DNA of 64,000 nt, taken from JAWPMT01 sp965601475 (lineage in GTDB: Bacteria > Bacteroidota > Bacteroidia > Cytophagales > Cyclobacteriaceae). The notes below the pieces were generated by a model that saw only the letters and a program-made list of their open reading frames with translations, ran no database searches and was not told where the DNA came from. This document shows, piece after piece, positions 34,004-43,904 of this stretch. The stretch covers positions 5,270,001-5,334,000 of the forward strand of contig OZ271832.1 of NCBI GenBank assembly GCA_965601475.1, read 5' to 3'. How positions within the stretch are numbered: the stretch's first letter is position 1; each line of letters opens with the position of its first letter. A program made the position numbers and the translations under genes.

Positions 34004-36946
34004 ATGAATACTAAGTTTTGTGATTTATCAGTCCTTCACGACACGGGAATCCTTGAGTGGAAGGGTGTCAAAAGATTCAGGTTACATTTTTTTTGTTTTC
34101 TGCACATGGCCGCATCCTGGACCGCGGTCGGCCAGGAATTCGTTGAAGATACCACATTTCCATTCACTGCAGTAGACAACAGTGCAGTGGCCCTTATCGA
34201 CGTAGAAAATGATGGTGACCTTGATGTCCTCATCACGGGTACGAATTCCTCTGACAATCCGATCGCGAGATTCTATCGGAACAACGGAATAGGAGTTTTC
34301 GCTATAGATACGTCGGTTCCTTTTGAGCGGGTATCTTCCGGCATCATCGCCATTGCCGACGTAGACAATGATGGCGATGAGGATGTCCTGATTGCGGGCC
34401 TCCATGGAGCAAGCAATCCCGTAACCAAGCTCTACATTAACAATGGTGCCGGCACATTTACCGAGGACTTATCAGCTCCCTTTCCGGATATTTCATCCGG
34501 AGATGCGGGCTTTTTCGATGCAGATGGTGATGGAGATCAGGACTTGCTGCTCACAGGTCTTGCAAGTTCCTCCCAGGAGTTTACAGGATTCTATACCAAT
34601 GACGGCTCAGGCACTTTTACTGAAGACGCTTCAGAGCCATTTGACGACTATGGTCAGGGAGCTACAGACTTCTCAGATGTAGATGGTGATGGAGATTTAG
34701 ACGTTTTGATCACGGGGCGTTTGGGGGGTAGTACTACTTCAAGTAGCGTTCTCTATTTGAATGACGGGGCCGCGGGCTTTACCCAGGACGCCTCAGTAGT
34801 GCTTGATGGTGTCATGGAGAGTACTGCCAATTTCGTGGATGTGGATATGGATGGTGATGAAGACATCCTGATTACGGGAATCAACAATTCCTCTGTAGAA
34901 ATAGCTCGTCTGTACCTCAATGAGAGCGGAACATTCACTGAGGATAACTCACAGCCATTCACAGGAGTTGGTAACGGCGCGGTGACCATTTCAGATACGG
35001 ATGGGGATGGAGATCCGGATGTTCTGATCACAGGAAGGGATTCAGGGGACGAGCAGGTCACAGAATTCTATGTGAATGACGGCTCCGGCGGGTTCACGGA
35101 GGATGCCTCCGTGCCTTTTACGGATGTAGATACAGGTGATGTAGCATTGGGTGATCTGGACAATGATGGTGATCTGGACTTGCTGCTGACCGGAAGAAAC
35201 AGCCTCGGAAACCCGTTCTCCCGGGTCTACAGAAGCAATAGACTGATTCGTTTCATGGAGCAGACAAACACGTCATTGGCTGGCGTCGAATCCGGAGCAG
35301 TTGTTTTTGCCGATGTCGACAATGATGATGATCAGGATGTGCTTTTGGTAGGGGAGAACACTCCGTCATTACTTGCAGACCCAGAAGCCACTTCCAGGTT
35401 GTATCTCAATGATGGGTTCGGTGGATTTGCAGAGGATACCACGGTTCCATTCGAAAGCGTTTCCGAGCGATCAACGGCCGCATTCGCCGACATTGACAAC
35501 GATGGAGACGAGGATGTGATCATTGCAGGTCAAAATGAGGACAATACATTGATCACTCAACTCTACAAGAATAATGGGATGGGGGGCTTTACCCAAGATC
35601 TTTCCGCTCCCTTTGAGGGAGTGATTGCGGGAACAGTTTCTTTTGCAGATGTTGACAATGACAATGACGAAGATGTACTGATTACGGGTGTTTCGGGAAG
35701 CGCCACACAGATAGCGAAATTATATGTCAATGACGGTATGGGTGCCTTCACTGAGGACACATCCGTACCCTTCACCGGTGTCCAACTCAGTGCTGTTGCA
35801 TTTGCCGATGTGGACGGTGATGCCGACCAGGATCTTGTGATTACCGGCCAGGCGAGTTCGGCCCGAATTGCGAAAATTTACCTCAATAACGGGCTTGGGC
35901 AGTTTACTGAGGATACATCCGTACCCTTCGTCGCGGTTGCCGACGGTGCTGTGGCCTTTGCAGATGTGGATGGGGATCTGGATCAGGATTTGTTGATTTC
36001 CGGAATTGAATCGGGGGGGTTGATCCGGGCTTCCAGACTGTACATCAATGACGGCACCGGTGGATTCACCGAGGATACCTCGGTACCCTTCATTGGAATT
36101 TCGAATGGAAGTGCCGCTTTTGCCGATGTGAACAATGACGGTGATCAGGATTTACTTCTTTCCGGTTTTCCAACCATCACAAGACTTTATACCAACGACG
36201 GTAGTGGCAACTTCACAGAAACTACGATTTCGATTGCTCCCATTTCCAAAAGTTCCTTCGGCTTTGCGGATTTAGACGATGACAATGACCTCGATGTCCT
36301 TATCTGTGGAAACCCAGGATCAACATCATTTGCCGGATTGTATGAAAACAACGCCTTCGAGCCCCTACCGATTTCATTGCCAGTAGAACTCCTGAACTTC
36401 ACAGGACGGGAGGATGGAAAAGGCGTTTCCCTTCAATGGCAGACGGCTGTCGAGTTGAACAACGACTTTTTCGAAGTGCAACATTCCCCGACAGGTGAAC
36501 TAGGATCTTTTCAGGTTGTCGGCAGCGTGTCGGGTCATGGTGATTCAGATGAGATCATCGCATATCAACTCTACCACGAGAACCCGGTGCAAGGGTTCAA
36601 CTACTACCGCCTGCGTCAGGTGGATTATGGTGGAGCGTTCGAGTTTTCACCTACGATCCTGGTGTCGGTGGCCATACCTGATGATTTTGATTTCACCGTT
36701 TACCCCAATCCGATTGGCCCTGGGCGTGTTTTTTTTGCCAGGCTTACCCAGGACGACTTGAATCTTCCCTTGCAGCTGCATCTTTATGACCTTTCGGGTT
36801 CCGTGATTGCAGAACTGGATCAACCCAGTAATCAGAGGGACGGAACGGTCAGTTTCCAATTGCCGGATTCCATACGCCCCGGACTTTATTTCCTGTCATT
36901 GAATATGGGGAACAGGGAGGCAGTGCACAGACTCTTCGTTGAGTGA
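34004..36946 (+). CDS. T9SS-secreted FG-GAP/VCBS repeat protein
   Basis: This 980-residue protein begins with a long N-terminal region containing a signal sequence (KRFRLHFFCFLHMAASWTAVG, about 24-44; the true start may be internal). Fourteen repeats of about 60 residues follow, each with a calcium-binding-like core D-x-D-x-D-G-D-x-D-x-L-I-x-G (for example DVDNDGDEDVLIAG), the FG-GAP/VCBS beta-propeller type. The C-terminal 85 residues are a type A T9SS sorting domain (YPNPIGPG ... YDLSGSVIAEL ... GLYFLSLNMGNREAVHRLFVE). It is thus exported to the cell surface or released. Its target is unknown; such propellers bind calcium and often mediate adhesion or protein-protein contact. Confidence 0.88.
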   Translation: MNTKFCDLSVLHDTGILEWKGVKRFRLHFFCFLHMAASWTAVGQEFVEDTTFPFTAVDNSAVALIDVENDGDLDVLITGTNSSDNPIARFYRNNGIGVFAIDTSVPFERVSSGIIAIADVDNDGDEDVLIAGLHGASNPVTKLYINNGAGTFTEDLSAPFPDISSGDAGFFDADGDGDQDLLLTGLASSSQEFTGFYTNDGSGTFTEDASEPFDDYGQGATDFSDVDGDGDLDVLITGRLGGSTTSSSVLYLNDGAAGFTQDASVVLDGVMESTANFVDVDMDGDEDILITGINNSSVEIARLYLNESGTFTEDNSQPFTGVGNGAVTISDTDGDGDPDVLITGRDSGDEQVTEFYVNDGSGGFTEDASVPFTDVDTGDVALGDLDNDGDLDLLLTGRNSLGNPFSRVYRSNRLIRFMEQTNTSLAGVESGAVVFADVDNDDDQDVLLVGENTPSLLADPEATSRLYLNDGFGGFAEDTTVPFESVSERSTAAFADIDNDGDEDVIIAGQNEDNTLITQLYKNNGMGGFTQDLSAPFEGVIAGTVSFADVDNDNDEDVLITGVSGSATQIAKLYVNDGMGAFTEDTSVPFTGVQLSAVAFADVDGDADQDLVITGQASSARIAKIYLNNGLGQFTEDTSVPFVAVADGAVAFADVDGDLDQDLLISGIESGGLIRASRLYINDGTGGFTEDTSVPFIGISNGSAAFADVNNDGDQDLLLSGFPTITRLYTNDGSGNFTETTISIAPISKSSFGFADLDDDNDLDVLICGNPGSTSFAGLYENNAFEPLPISLPVELLNFTGREDGKGVSLQWQTAVELNNDFFEVQHSPTGELGSFQVVGSVSGHGDSDEIIAYQLYHENPVQGFNYYRLRQVDYGGAFEFSPTILVSVAIPDDFDFTVYPNPIGPGRVFFARLTQDDLNLPLQLHLYDLSGSVIAELDQPSNQRDGTVSFQLPDSIRPGLYFLSLNMGNREAVHRLFVE

Positions 36947-37053
36947 TTCTGGGGTAGGTTCGCACCACTTCAGACCTGAATACGGAAGCTCCAGCCACAT
37001 TTCTGTTTTACCTGCGGCATAACAGCCTTCATTTTGGGCCCAAAAGAGCGGTC

Positions 37054-37803
37054 ATGAAAAAATTGAAAAGCCAACACTGGAGGAGCCTCATCCTGCTAGC
37101 CATCATATCAGTGCTCTCTTCGGCTTGCAACGATCAGCAAATTGAAGGCCCGATCGAGGTAATTATTGAGATCGACGAATCCAGTGTTGCGGAGATCATC
37201 GCCGTGGCATTGAGTGAGGACGACGGGGGATTTGCGGACCAGGTGGATGTTCTGATCGATTACTTGTCCGAGGAATGTGGTTTCAGTGAGGAAGAGTCTT
37301 TTGAGGAGTCAAGCAATTTTCTGGGGAGATCAATAGAAATTGACTACGTCATCGAGACGACTGTCAAATGTGATGAAAATGACCAGTTCGTAGAATTGGC
37401 CTATAGCCTGGAGTCGTCCCGCGAAGCTGAACTTACCAGATTGGACGTGCAGTCAAAAACCAGCTCTGAATGGACGTTGTCGGAAAATATTGACATAGAA
37501 TATCAGCTTACTGGGATATACGACTACCAGGGAGAAGAAGAATTTAAGATTGAAGAAGAGGAAAGGTTTAGCACCCTACTGGCTTTCCAATCTAATGATC
37601 TTGTGGTCAACCGGGACGGGGACTTTCTTGAAGGAGCAATGACCCTTGATTTCAACGTCAGCAGTTCCTCCGAAGCATTTGGTGATGGTACAGGTACTTT
37701 GACAGTCACCGACATCAACCTGGGACTTCTGGACGCATCGACCTTTGAGTTCCTCTATCAGATCGATTTGCAGACGGGAGAAGTCACCCAAATAGAACGA
37801 TAA
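37054..37803 (+). CDS. Acidic lipoprotein of unknown function
   Basis: The protein has 249 residues with a lipoprotein signal ending LSSAC (Cys25). The mature part is strongly acidic with runs such as EEEFKIEEEE and SEECGFSEEESFEESS, and carries several YVIET/DYVIETT-like beta strands. I recognise no family. It lies 107 bases after the FG-GAP protein and 85 before a barrel protein in the same direction; it may be part of the same surface set, but spacing does not prove an operon. A short stem (37814-37830) follows its stop. Confidence 0.65.
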   Translation: MKKLKSQHWRSLILLAIISVLSSACNDQQIEGPIEVIIEIDESSVAEIIAVALSEDDGGFADQVDVLIDYLSEECGFSEEESFEESSNFLGRSIEIDYVIETTVKCDENDQFVELAYSLESSREAELTRLDVQSKTSSEWTLSENIDIEYQLTGIYDYQGEEEFKIEEEERFSTLLAFQSNDLVVNRDGDFLEGAMTLDFNVSSSSEAFGDGTGTLTVTDINLGLLDASTFEFLYQIDLQTGEVTQIER

Positions 37804-37813
37804 ACCCAGCACA

Positions 37814-37830
37814 CCCTCGATGATCGAGGG
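37814..37830 (+). other. Short perfect hairpin after the acidic lipoprotein gene
   Basis: CCCTCGA and TCGAGGG flank a TGA loop, a perfect 7-bp stem, ten bases after the stop codon. It lacks a T-run, so it is more a 3'-end stabiliser than a classical terminator. Confidence 0.4.
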
Positions 37831-37888
37831 CGTCTACGCCAAATCTCACAATTGCAAGAACAAATTCCTTTTTTAAACCTATCGGAAA

Positions 37889-38863
37889 ATGAAATTCAAA
37901 TGTATTATCAACGCAATGGGCCTCATGACGGCCCTTTTCATTTTGACGCCAAAAATTGGCAACGCCCAAGGCATATCGCCAAAGCTACTTGTTCAAAGTT
38001 CCTATTTGCCGACTGCCGACCTCAGTGATACCCTGGGAGGCTTTTCTTCCCGGAGCATATCGGTCGGGTGGAGCATCCCTGTAATGGGTAAGATGCTCGA
38101 CAAAGGAGGCGATACACCTTCATTCTTTATGGTGATGGCCAATGGCGCATTTGAAACGAAGCAAGTCCGGTTTGAGGCCTTTAAGGACCGCACCTTCATC
38201 AGGCCCTGGTTGGGTTCTTCCTTTGTCTACAATCCAGGAAACAAGGTCATATTCATGGGTAACATAGCTTTGCGGTGGCTAAAGGACAGCGAAGGTGGCC
38301 CCGGGCGATTGATTCCAACAGGGCTCGCCATCGCAAGCGTCCGGCAAAGTCCGACTTTTAGCTTTTTACTGGGTGCTGCCTATACTTTCAACTTTGGCTC
38401 GGGTATGCCTTTCCCACTCCTTGGATTCCGAAAGACCTTCAAAGAAAGCTCTAACCTAAGTGTTATGCTTCCCTTATCCATTACTTACAATGTCAAACCT
38501 TCCGCAAGATTTGGTTACAGCCTTTTTCTCAAGCCACAAGGCGATATAGACCGCTATCGTGCGGGTAATTCATTTCAAGAGATAGAGCAAGATCACCTGG
38601 TGCTGAGAGAGCGCGCCATTAAGGTCGGCGCCAGTGCTTCGTTCGCATTCGGAGCATTCAGTGTACTCCCTGAGATCGGTGTGCTGGGTGGCAGAGAGAT
38701 CGTTTTCGCGGAAGAGGGAGGATCGATTTTCAACCCCCAGAACCTATTCAAATCGGCGGTAGATCCCGGTTTTTATTTCAATCTGAAGTTGCAAATCAAT
38801 CTCCGAAATACTGGCGCTGGAAATCCACTGGAGCAATTGTCAAGCGTTGGGATGGACTTCTGA
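37889..38863 (+). CDS. Predicted outer-membrane beta-barrel protein
   Basis: The protein has 324 residues with a signal peptide (MKFKCIINAMGLMTALFILTPKIGNAQ). The mature part alternates hydrophobic strands with Gly/Ser turns (WLGSSFVYNPGNKVIFMG, FSFLLGAAYTFNFGSGM, FGYSLFLKPQGDIDRY). It ends FYFNLKLQINLRNTGAGNP plus a short tail. I read it as an outer-membrane barrel without identifiable enzymatic domain. No family is recognised. The gene is flanked by an acidic lipoprotein and the DUF2147 gene; it may stand alone. Confidence 0.65.
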   Translation: MKFKCIINAMGLMTALFILTPKIGNAQGISPKLLVQSSYLPTADLSDTLGGFSSRSISVGWSIPVMGKMLDKGGDTPSFFMVMANGAFETKQVRFEAFKDRTFIRPWLGSSFVYNPGNKVIFMGNIALRWLKDSEGGPGRLIPTGLAIASVRQSPTFSFLLGAAYTFNFGSGMPFPLLGFRKTFKESSNLSVMLPLSITYNVKPSARFGYSLFLKPQGDIDRYRAGNSFQEIEQDHLVLRERAIKVGASASFAFGAFSVLPEIGVLGGREIVFAEEGGSIFNPQNLFKSAVDPGFYFNLKLQINLRNTGAGNPLEQLSSVGMDF

Positions 38864-38981
38864 TCCATTCTTGAATAGGCAGCTTCAGTGTCCAATTTGG
38901 ATTACTCAGTCACCTTTCCCTTCATCTGGATAATATGGTATCGTTTTTTTGAATTGAGGTTTGAATAATAGGAAAATTTGG

Positions 38982-39008
38982 AAAGGGCCTGCTACAGGCG
39001 GGCCTTTT
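38982..39008 (+). terminator. Terminator-like hairpin
   Basis: AAAGG-GCCTG pairs with CAGGC-(GGG)-CCTTTT around CTA and is followed by TTCTTC. It lies about 120 bases after the barrel gene and just upstream of the DUF2147 gene, so it could close the former unit or act as an attenuator-like element in the leader of the latter. Confidence 0.45.
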
Positions 39009-39041
39009 CTTCAGACCTCCAATCACACTACAAAAAGCACA

Positions 39042-39467
39042 ATGAAAAGAGTACTATTAACAACATGCCTTGCCATAGGCACATTCCTTGTCGCATTTGG
39101 GCAGGAAGAGATTGAAGGTATATGGCTTGCCGGGGAAGGGAAGACGAAGGTGGAAATCTTCAGTGCCAATCCAGGCCTATACACAGGGAAAATTGTCTGG
39201 ATCGACGTCCCGGAGAATAAAAAAGGACGAATTCCAACCGATCGTAAGAACCCAAACAAGGCACTCAGAAGCCGACCACTCATGGGTTTGAGCTTGCTGG
39301 AGGATCTGGCCTTTGAAGATGGAAAGTGGGTGGGCACCATCTACACCCCGAAGCATGGTCGGACACTTCCTGCCATACTAACACTCAATAATAATGACGA
39401 GCTGATCATTGAAGTCTCAGTGATGGGCATGACCAGGGAGAAGAAGTGGACAAGAACGGTGCTTTGA
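39042..39467 (+). CDS. DUF2147 family periplasmic protein
   Basis: The protein has 141 residues from the ATG at 39042 (signal peptide MKRVLLTTCLAIGTFLVAFG). It fits DUF2147: IEGIWLAGEGKTKVEIF, YTGKIVWIDVPENKKG, PLMGLSLLEDLAFEDGKW, then GTIYTPKHGRTLPAIL and a W-T-R-T end. DUF2147 is a small periplasmic beta-barrel family of unknown function often linked to envelope stress or lipids. Its end overlaps the next gene's possible start. It is the first gene of the 39042-45283 exporter cluster. Confidence 0.88.
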   Translation: MKRVLLTTCLAIGTFLVAFGQEEIEGIWLAGEGKTKVEIFSANPGLYTGKIVWIDVPENKKGRIPTDRKNPNKALRSRPLMGLSLLEDLAFEDGKWVGTIYTPKHGRTLPAILTLNNNDELIIEVSVMGMTREKKWTRTVL

Positions 39468-40231
39468 TAGTGAGAGTAATTGCAGTAATGGGTTTTGTCG
39501 TGTGCGCAACCGTGGCAATAGGGCAGTCTCGGCCCACTCCATTCTCCGAAGCACGCAGAGCCGTCGCCAGTTCTGAACAGGAGGCTGTTTTGAAAGATTC
39601 CCTCAGAAAGGCCTACAAAGGGAAGTGGACACTTGACTTTGCTTACGGCCAACGTTTCATCCTCAGCTCAAATAAGTCCAGTGTCGAGGATACCATAACT
39701 TTCGCAGATTTCACAAAGTTTCGTTCTTTCTTCGGTGCTGGATTTGGGTATTTCCTTAAAGACAACCTGCATCTGGGTTTCAACTTCAACTTTGGTCTGC
39801 TCCCCAGAGAACAGGAGATCAATTCGCTTACCATAGGAGGGACCAACGGGATTTCGGTGGAAGGACAGGGCAATGGTGGTGCCTTGCTCAACTTCAATCT
39901 GGGGGCGAAATATTATTTCAATGCCAAACGCTATACCCGACCTTATGTAGGAATGGAATTAGGAACCATGCGCCTTCTGGCCAAAGGAGGTTCAGTCAAC
40001 TTCAGTTTCAACTCAGGACGGGAGGATAATATTGACGAACTCCGAGCAAGCCTGGGTGTTGCACAACTGCTCCTGGGGATCACCCACAGGGCGGCTCCTG
40101 GTTTCATGCTTGACTTCAACGTGGGCTATACAGGTACCTCCAAAGGAGACCCTGTAGGCGGTATAACTTCCGCCAATGGAGTTACGACCTCCATATCTCT
40201 TCAATTCATTCTCAACCCAAGAAAAGAGTAG
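39464..40231 (+). CDS. Porin-like outer-membrane beta-barrel protein
   Basis: The protein has about 255 residues. A start at the TTG at 39464 (TTGA overlap with the previous stop), the GTG at 39470 or the ATG at 39488 are all possible; the first ATG falls inside the signal peptide, so a non-ATG start is likely. The signal ends CATVAIGQ. The body shows eight or so amphipathic strands (FGAGFGYFLKDNLHLGFNFN, LNFNLGAKYYFNAKRYTRPY, MLDFNVGYTGTSKGD) and ends SISLQFILNPRKE, as in the OmpA-N/porin-like beta-barrel group. It precedes TolC by two bases. Confidence 0.8.
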   Translation: MIVRVIAVMGFVVCATVAIGQSRPTPFSEARRAVASSEQEAVLKDSLRKAYKGKWTLDFAYGQRFILSSNKSSVEDTITFADFTKFRSFFGAGFGYFLKDNLHLGFNFNFGLLPREQEINSLTIGGTNGISVEGQGNGGALLNFNLGAKYYFNAKRYTRPYVGMELGTMRLLAKGGSVNFSFNSGREDNIDELRASLGVAQLLLGITHRAAPGFMLDFNVGYTGTSKGDPVGGITSANGVTTSISLQFILNPRKE

Positions 40232-40233
40232 TA

Positions 40234-41565
40234 ATGCACCGTATCAAGAACAAACTGAAAGGACTTTTGAGCGTGGGCGCCCTTGCTATTTTGCAAGGAA
40301 TCGGGCTGGCTCAGGATGTCGTCATCCGGAGCTCAGAGGAGGCCATTGCACTGGCGCTTTCACAAAATTTAGATTATCAAAACTATGTTTTGAATCAGGA
40401 ACAAGCGGATCTGGATTACAGACAGGCCAGGAACTTTCGCCTACCCAATATCAGCGCGACGGTAAGTGGCCAACGCAACCTTGACCTCGCCACGACGCCC
40501 TTGCCAGGTGAGATCTTCGGGCAACCCGAGCAGACGGTAGAGACACAATTCGGTCAAAACTACAACTACAATGCCGGATTCAACGTGGGCCTACAATTGA
40601 TCAACCGCGAATCGCAACTCCAGGCGCAATTCTCAAAGCTGAGCATTGATCAGGCGAATGTCGAGAAGAGAATCTTTGAAGACCTGCTTAAAGAGCAGAC
40701 CAATCTCTATTATTTCACTGCGCTGATCGCAAAAAGGGCGGTCGACCTGGGCCTGGAGGACCTACGGAGCGCTCAGGACATCAGCAGCATCAGTCAGCAG
40801 CGTTTCGATGAAGGGCTGATAGATGCGATCGTCAGAAATACGGCCCTGATCAATGAGAATAAGGTAAAACAAAATCTCAATGCCAATCGGCAGCTACAGA
40901 AGCAATGCGAGATGGAGTTGAGGAAGTTGTTTGGCATGGCCCCGACAGACAAAATTGTTTTGGCGGATGATTCTGACCTGGAAGTCCCACCGAGTGTGGG
41001 ATTGGATCAGTTGGTAGCGGATCCTGTGATCGAGAGTGCCAGGTTGAGTGTAGAGCAGTCTGGGGTTCAGTTGAAAGCCAGCAGATCCGCTTTACTCCCA
41101 ACACTTTCTGTAAATTCCTACTTTGGCAAACAGCAGTTTCGTGATGACTTTGGTGTAGGCTTTGGCAGTAATGACTGGACAAACTACAGCTATGTATCCC
41201 TGAACCTGTCCATGCCCATTTTCGCAGGGTTCAGCAACAGAAATCGAATCAAGAAAAGCCAGGTTAGTCAACAGATTGCCCTGAATGAGCGAAGAAAAGC
41301 GGAATACACCGCAACGCATAACGACGAACTGATTTTGAGCGACTACCTGCTGAGCCAGGCAGATGCTCAGTCGGCATATGAAAACTACAAACTTTATGAG
41401 GAGAACGCCGATCTCACACTCAAGAAATACGACGAAGGGATTATTGGCCTGGATAGCTATCTGAGTGTTTTTGAGGACTACCTCAGGGCGGAAAACACCT
41501 ACCTCAATGCACTGTCCAAGGCCTATACGAATTACAGTCAAGTCTTACCAAGAATACAACGATGA
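40234..41565 (+). CDS. TolC family outer-membrane export channel
   Basis: This 443-residue outer-membrane efflux protein has a signal peptide (MHRIKNKLKGLLSVGALAILQ...LAQ) and two OEP repeats (about 35-215 and 235-440), with long coiled-coil helices (for example LDYRQARNFRLPNISATVSG and ALNERRKAEYTATHNDELIL). Such trimers form the trans-periplasmic tunnel. The last four bases overlap the HlyD-type adaptor gene (ATGA), so the complex is built from one transcript. It is the outer part of the MacAB-TolC-like exporter. Confidence 0.92.
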   Translation: MHRIKNKLKGLLSVGALAILQGIGLAQDVVIRSSEEAIALALSQNLDYQNYVLNQEQADLDYRQARNFRLPNISATVSGQRNLDLATTPLPGEIFGQPEQTVETQFGQNYNYNAGFNVGLQLINRESQLQAQFSKLSIDQANVEKRIFEDLLKEQTNLYYFTALIAKRAVDLGLEDLRSAQDISSISQQRFDEGLIDAIVRNTALINENKVKQNLNANRQLQKQCEMELRKLFGMAPTDKIVLADDSDLEVPPSVGLDQLVADPVIESARLSVEQSGVQLKASRSALLPTLSVNSYFGKQQFRDDFGVGFGSNDWTNYSYVSLNLSMPIFAGFSNRNRIKKSQVSQQIALNERRKAEYTATHNDELILSDYLLSQADAQSAYENYKLYEENADLTLKKYDEGIIGLDSYLSVFEDYLRAENTYLNALSKAYTNYSQVLPRIQR

Positions 41566-42656
41566 AAAAACTACTTTCAAAATCACTTTCAGTCATTGTG
41601 GCAGCGGGACTGTTCGCCTGCAATAAGGTCGAAACAACACAACCCGTACAGGCCGATATCATCGATGCGGTCTTTGCCAGTGGTCAGGTCATAGCTGACA
41701 ATGAGTATCAGGTCACAGCCAACACCGAAGGCTACCTCATCCGAAGTTTTGTCGATGAGGGCGCCCTGGTAAATGGAGGAATGCCACTGTTTCAGTTGTC
41801 GAATGACGTGTCTTCCAAGCAATTGTCCAACGCCCAGGTCAACTACCAGGACGCCCTGGAGAAGTTGAACAAGAACTCACCAGACCGGATCAAGTTGGAA
41901 CTACAGATTGAACAGTCCAAGTCTCAGCTGGAGTTGGACAAGAAGAACTTCGAGCGGTACCAAAAGCTCTGGGAATCCAAGGCAGTGTCAAAGCTGGACT
42001 TTGAAAAGATGGAACTTCAATATGAAAATGCGAAGAGAAACGTAGCGATAAATGAGGAGGCCCTAGCAGACCTGATCAACAGTCTGGAGCTAAACCTTGA
42101 CAATGCCGAGACACAGCTGGTTATCCAGAAGGAGAATGATTCGGATTATTTTCTGTCCTCAGCAATTGATGGCGAGGTACTTCAGGTATTCAAAAAACAG
42201 GGTGATTTGGTCAGAAGGGGAGAAGTAGTAGCAAAAATCGGTGGCGGAGAGAAACTGGTCGAACTATACATTGCCGAAGAGGATATCAGAGAAGTTTCCA
42301 TTGGACAAGAGGTCATTCTTAGCCTCAACACAGATAGGGACCAACCGGTGGAGGGCGTCATTAGTAAGATCTACCCTTCTTTCGATGAAATAGAGCAGTC
42401 ATTCATGGTGGAAGCCGTATTCAAAAAGGAACCAACGCGCCTTTTCCACAACACCCAACTGCAAGCCAACATCATCATTGGTAAGAGAGACGGGGCATTG
42501 GTCATTCCCTCTCAATACCTGCTCAAAGGGGATAGCGTGATCACAAAGCGTGGTGACCTGCTGTTCGTCCGGACGGGCATCCGCAATGATCGATGGGTGG
42601 AAATTGTTGAGGGCGTGAATTCGTCGGAGGTACTACAGCGGCCGGAACAGCTATGA
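41562..42656 (+). CDS. HlyD/MacA-type periplasmic adaptor lipoprotein
   Basis: This 364-residue membrane-fusion protein has a lipoprotein signal (AAGLFAC, Cys20). A barrel-sandwich half-motif (YQVTANTEGYLIRSFVDEGA) is followed by a coiled-coil hairpin (about 95-185), the second lipoyl-like half (GEVLQVFKKQGDLVRRGEVV), a beta-barrel (YIAEEDIREVSIGQEV) and a C-terminal domain. It bridges the inner-membrane ABC permease and TolC. Start and stop both overlap neighbours by four bases. Confidence 0.92.
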   Translation: MKKLLSKSLSVIVAAGLFACNKVETTQPVQADIIDAVFASGQVIADNEYQVTANTEGYLIRSFVDEGALVNGGMPLFQLSNDVSSKQLSNAQVNYQDALEKLNKNSPDRIKLELQIEQSKSQLELDKKNFERYQKLWESKAVSKLDFEKMELQYENAKRNVAINEEALADLINSLELNLDNAETQLVIQKENDSDYFLSSAIDGEVLQVFKKQGDLVRRGEVVAKIGGGEKLVELYIAEEDIREVSIGQEVILSLNTDRDQPVEGVISKIYPSFDEIEQSFMVEAVFKKEPTRLFHNTQLQANIIIGKRDGALVIPSQYLLKGDSVITKRGDLLFVRTGIRNDRWVEIVEGVNSSEVLQRPEQL

Positions 42657-43900
42657 TCAGACCTACAAACTATACGGTAGCGTTTTCGCACCTGACTTCC
42701 CGCGTGAAGCAGGGGTTGGTGGCTACGCTAAGCGTCACTTTTGGTATTTCCATGTACATCTTCATGAATGGTTTCATGACAGGTGTCAACGATATCCAAA
42801 CGGAGCTCGCCTTCAGTACCCTGGCACATGTCCATATCTACAACGATTTGCCGGAAGACAGGTCCAACCTGTTGACCGGTCTTTATCCCGAAGAAACCCA
42901 TTTTGTCAACCTAAGAAACCCCAAGGTCATCCAGTATACCGAGGGCATTCGCAACAGCGAGGAGGTGATCCAGGCCATCTCTGGGATCCCGGAGGTCGAG
43001 GGGATTGTCACCCAAGTGAACATCAACGTATTCTTTAGAAATGGAGCTACAAAGGCCAACGGCCAGCTGTCCGGTGTAAATGCGGTCCGCGAGCACGAAC
43101 TCTTCGGTACAGGGGAGTCCATCATCGAGGGTTCATGGGAACTCATCGACAATCGCGGCGATGGGATCGTAATGGGGGTTGGACTTGCCAAGCGTTTGAG
43201 TCTCAACCTACATGACAATGTGGTAGTCAAGACGGCGGATGGCGTCGACCGGACCTTCAAAATCATCGGACTCATTGAGACTACCCTGGCCAATGTCGAC
43301 AATGGCAAAGCGTATGTTCGTGCCAATTCCGCGCGCCAACTGATCTCAAAGCACCGAAGCTACGCTACAGATATCCAGGTGAATGTCAAGGACTATAATG
43401 ATGCCGAAAGGGTAGCTGAGCAGATCAAACCACTCATAGACTACCGAGCAGAGGCCTGGAATATTGCCAACGGGCAATTGGAGGCAGGAGCAGACCTTCG
43501 AAACATTATCGCCATTGCCGTGTCTTTGACCATTCTCCTGGTTGCCGGGTTTGGTATCTACAACATTATGAATATGACGGTCAATGAGAAGATCAAGGAG
43601 ATCGCCATCCTCAAAGCCATGGGCTTTGAAGGAGGAGACATCGTCCAGATCTTCCTGGTTCAATCCGTTGTCATCGGCGTACTTGGTGGCATAGTAGGGG
43701 TCATATTCGGGACCTTGGTATCCTATACAATTAGCAAGATCCCTTTCCCATTGGCCACATTGGAGACGCTGCCCATGGCCTATAGGTTGGAAGATTATCT
43801 CGCGGCATTTGGTTTTGGCCTGCTGACAACATTTGTCGCTGGCTATCTGCCGGCCAAGAAAGCATCCCAGGTAGATCCAGTAGCCATCATTAGAGGATAA
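42653..43900 (+). CDS. FtsX/LolE-type ABC transporter permease
   Basis: The protein has 415 residues and one FtsX core: an N-terminal membrane helix (about 22-42), a MacB-like periplasmic domain (about 45-265), and three C-terminal helices with EKIKEIAILKAMGFEGGDIVQIF and YLPAKKASQVDPVAIIRG. This is the four-helix layout of LolC/E, MacB and DevC proteins, which export lipoproteins, toxins or glycolipids and not small ions. It starts in the HlyD stop and is followed four bases later by the ATPase gene. Confidence 0.92.
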   Translation: MIRPTNYTVAFSHLTSRVKQGLVATLSVTFGISMYIFMNGFMTGVNDIQTELAFSTLAHVHIYNDLPEDRSNLLTGLYPEETHFVNLRNPKVIQYTEGIRNSEEVIQAISGIPEVEGIVTQVNINVFFRNGATKANGQLSGVNAVREHELFGTGESIIEGSWELIDNRGDGIVMGVGLAKRLSLNLHDNVVVKTADGVDRTFKIIGLIETTLANVDNGKAYVRANSARQLISKHRSYATDIQVNVKDYNDAERVAEQIKPLIDYRAEAWNIANGQLEAGADLRNIIAIAVSLTILLVAGFGIYNIMNMTVNEKIKEIAILKAMGFEGGDIVQIFLVQSVVIGVLGGIVGVIFGTLVSYTISKIPFPLATLETLPMAYRLEDYLAAFGFGLLTTFVAGYLPAKKASQVDPVAIIRG

Positions 43901-43904
43901 TATC

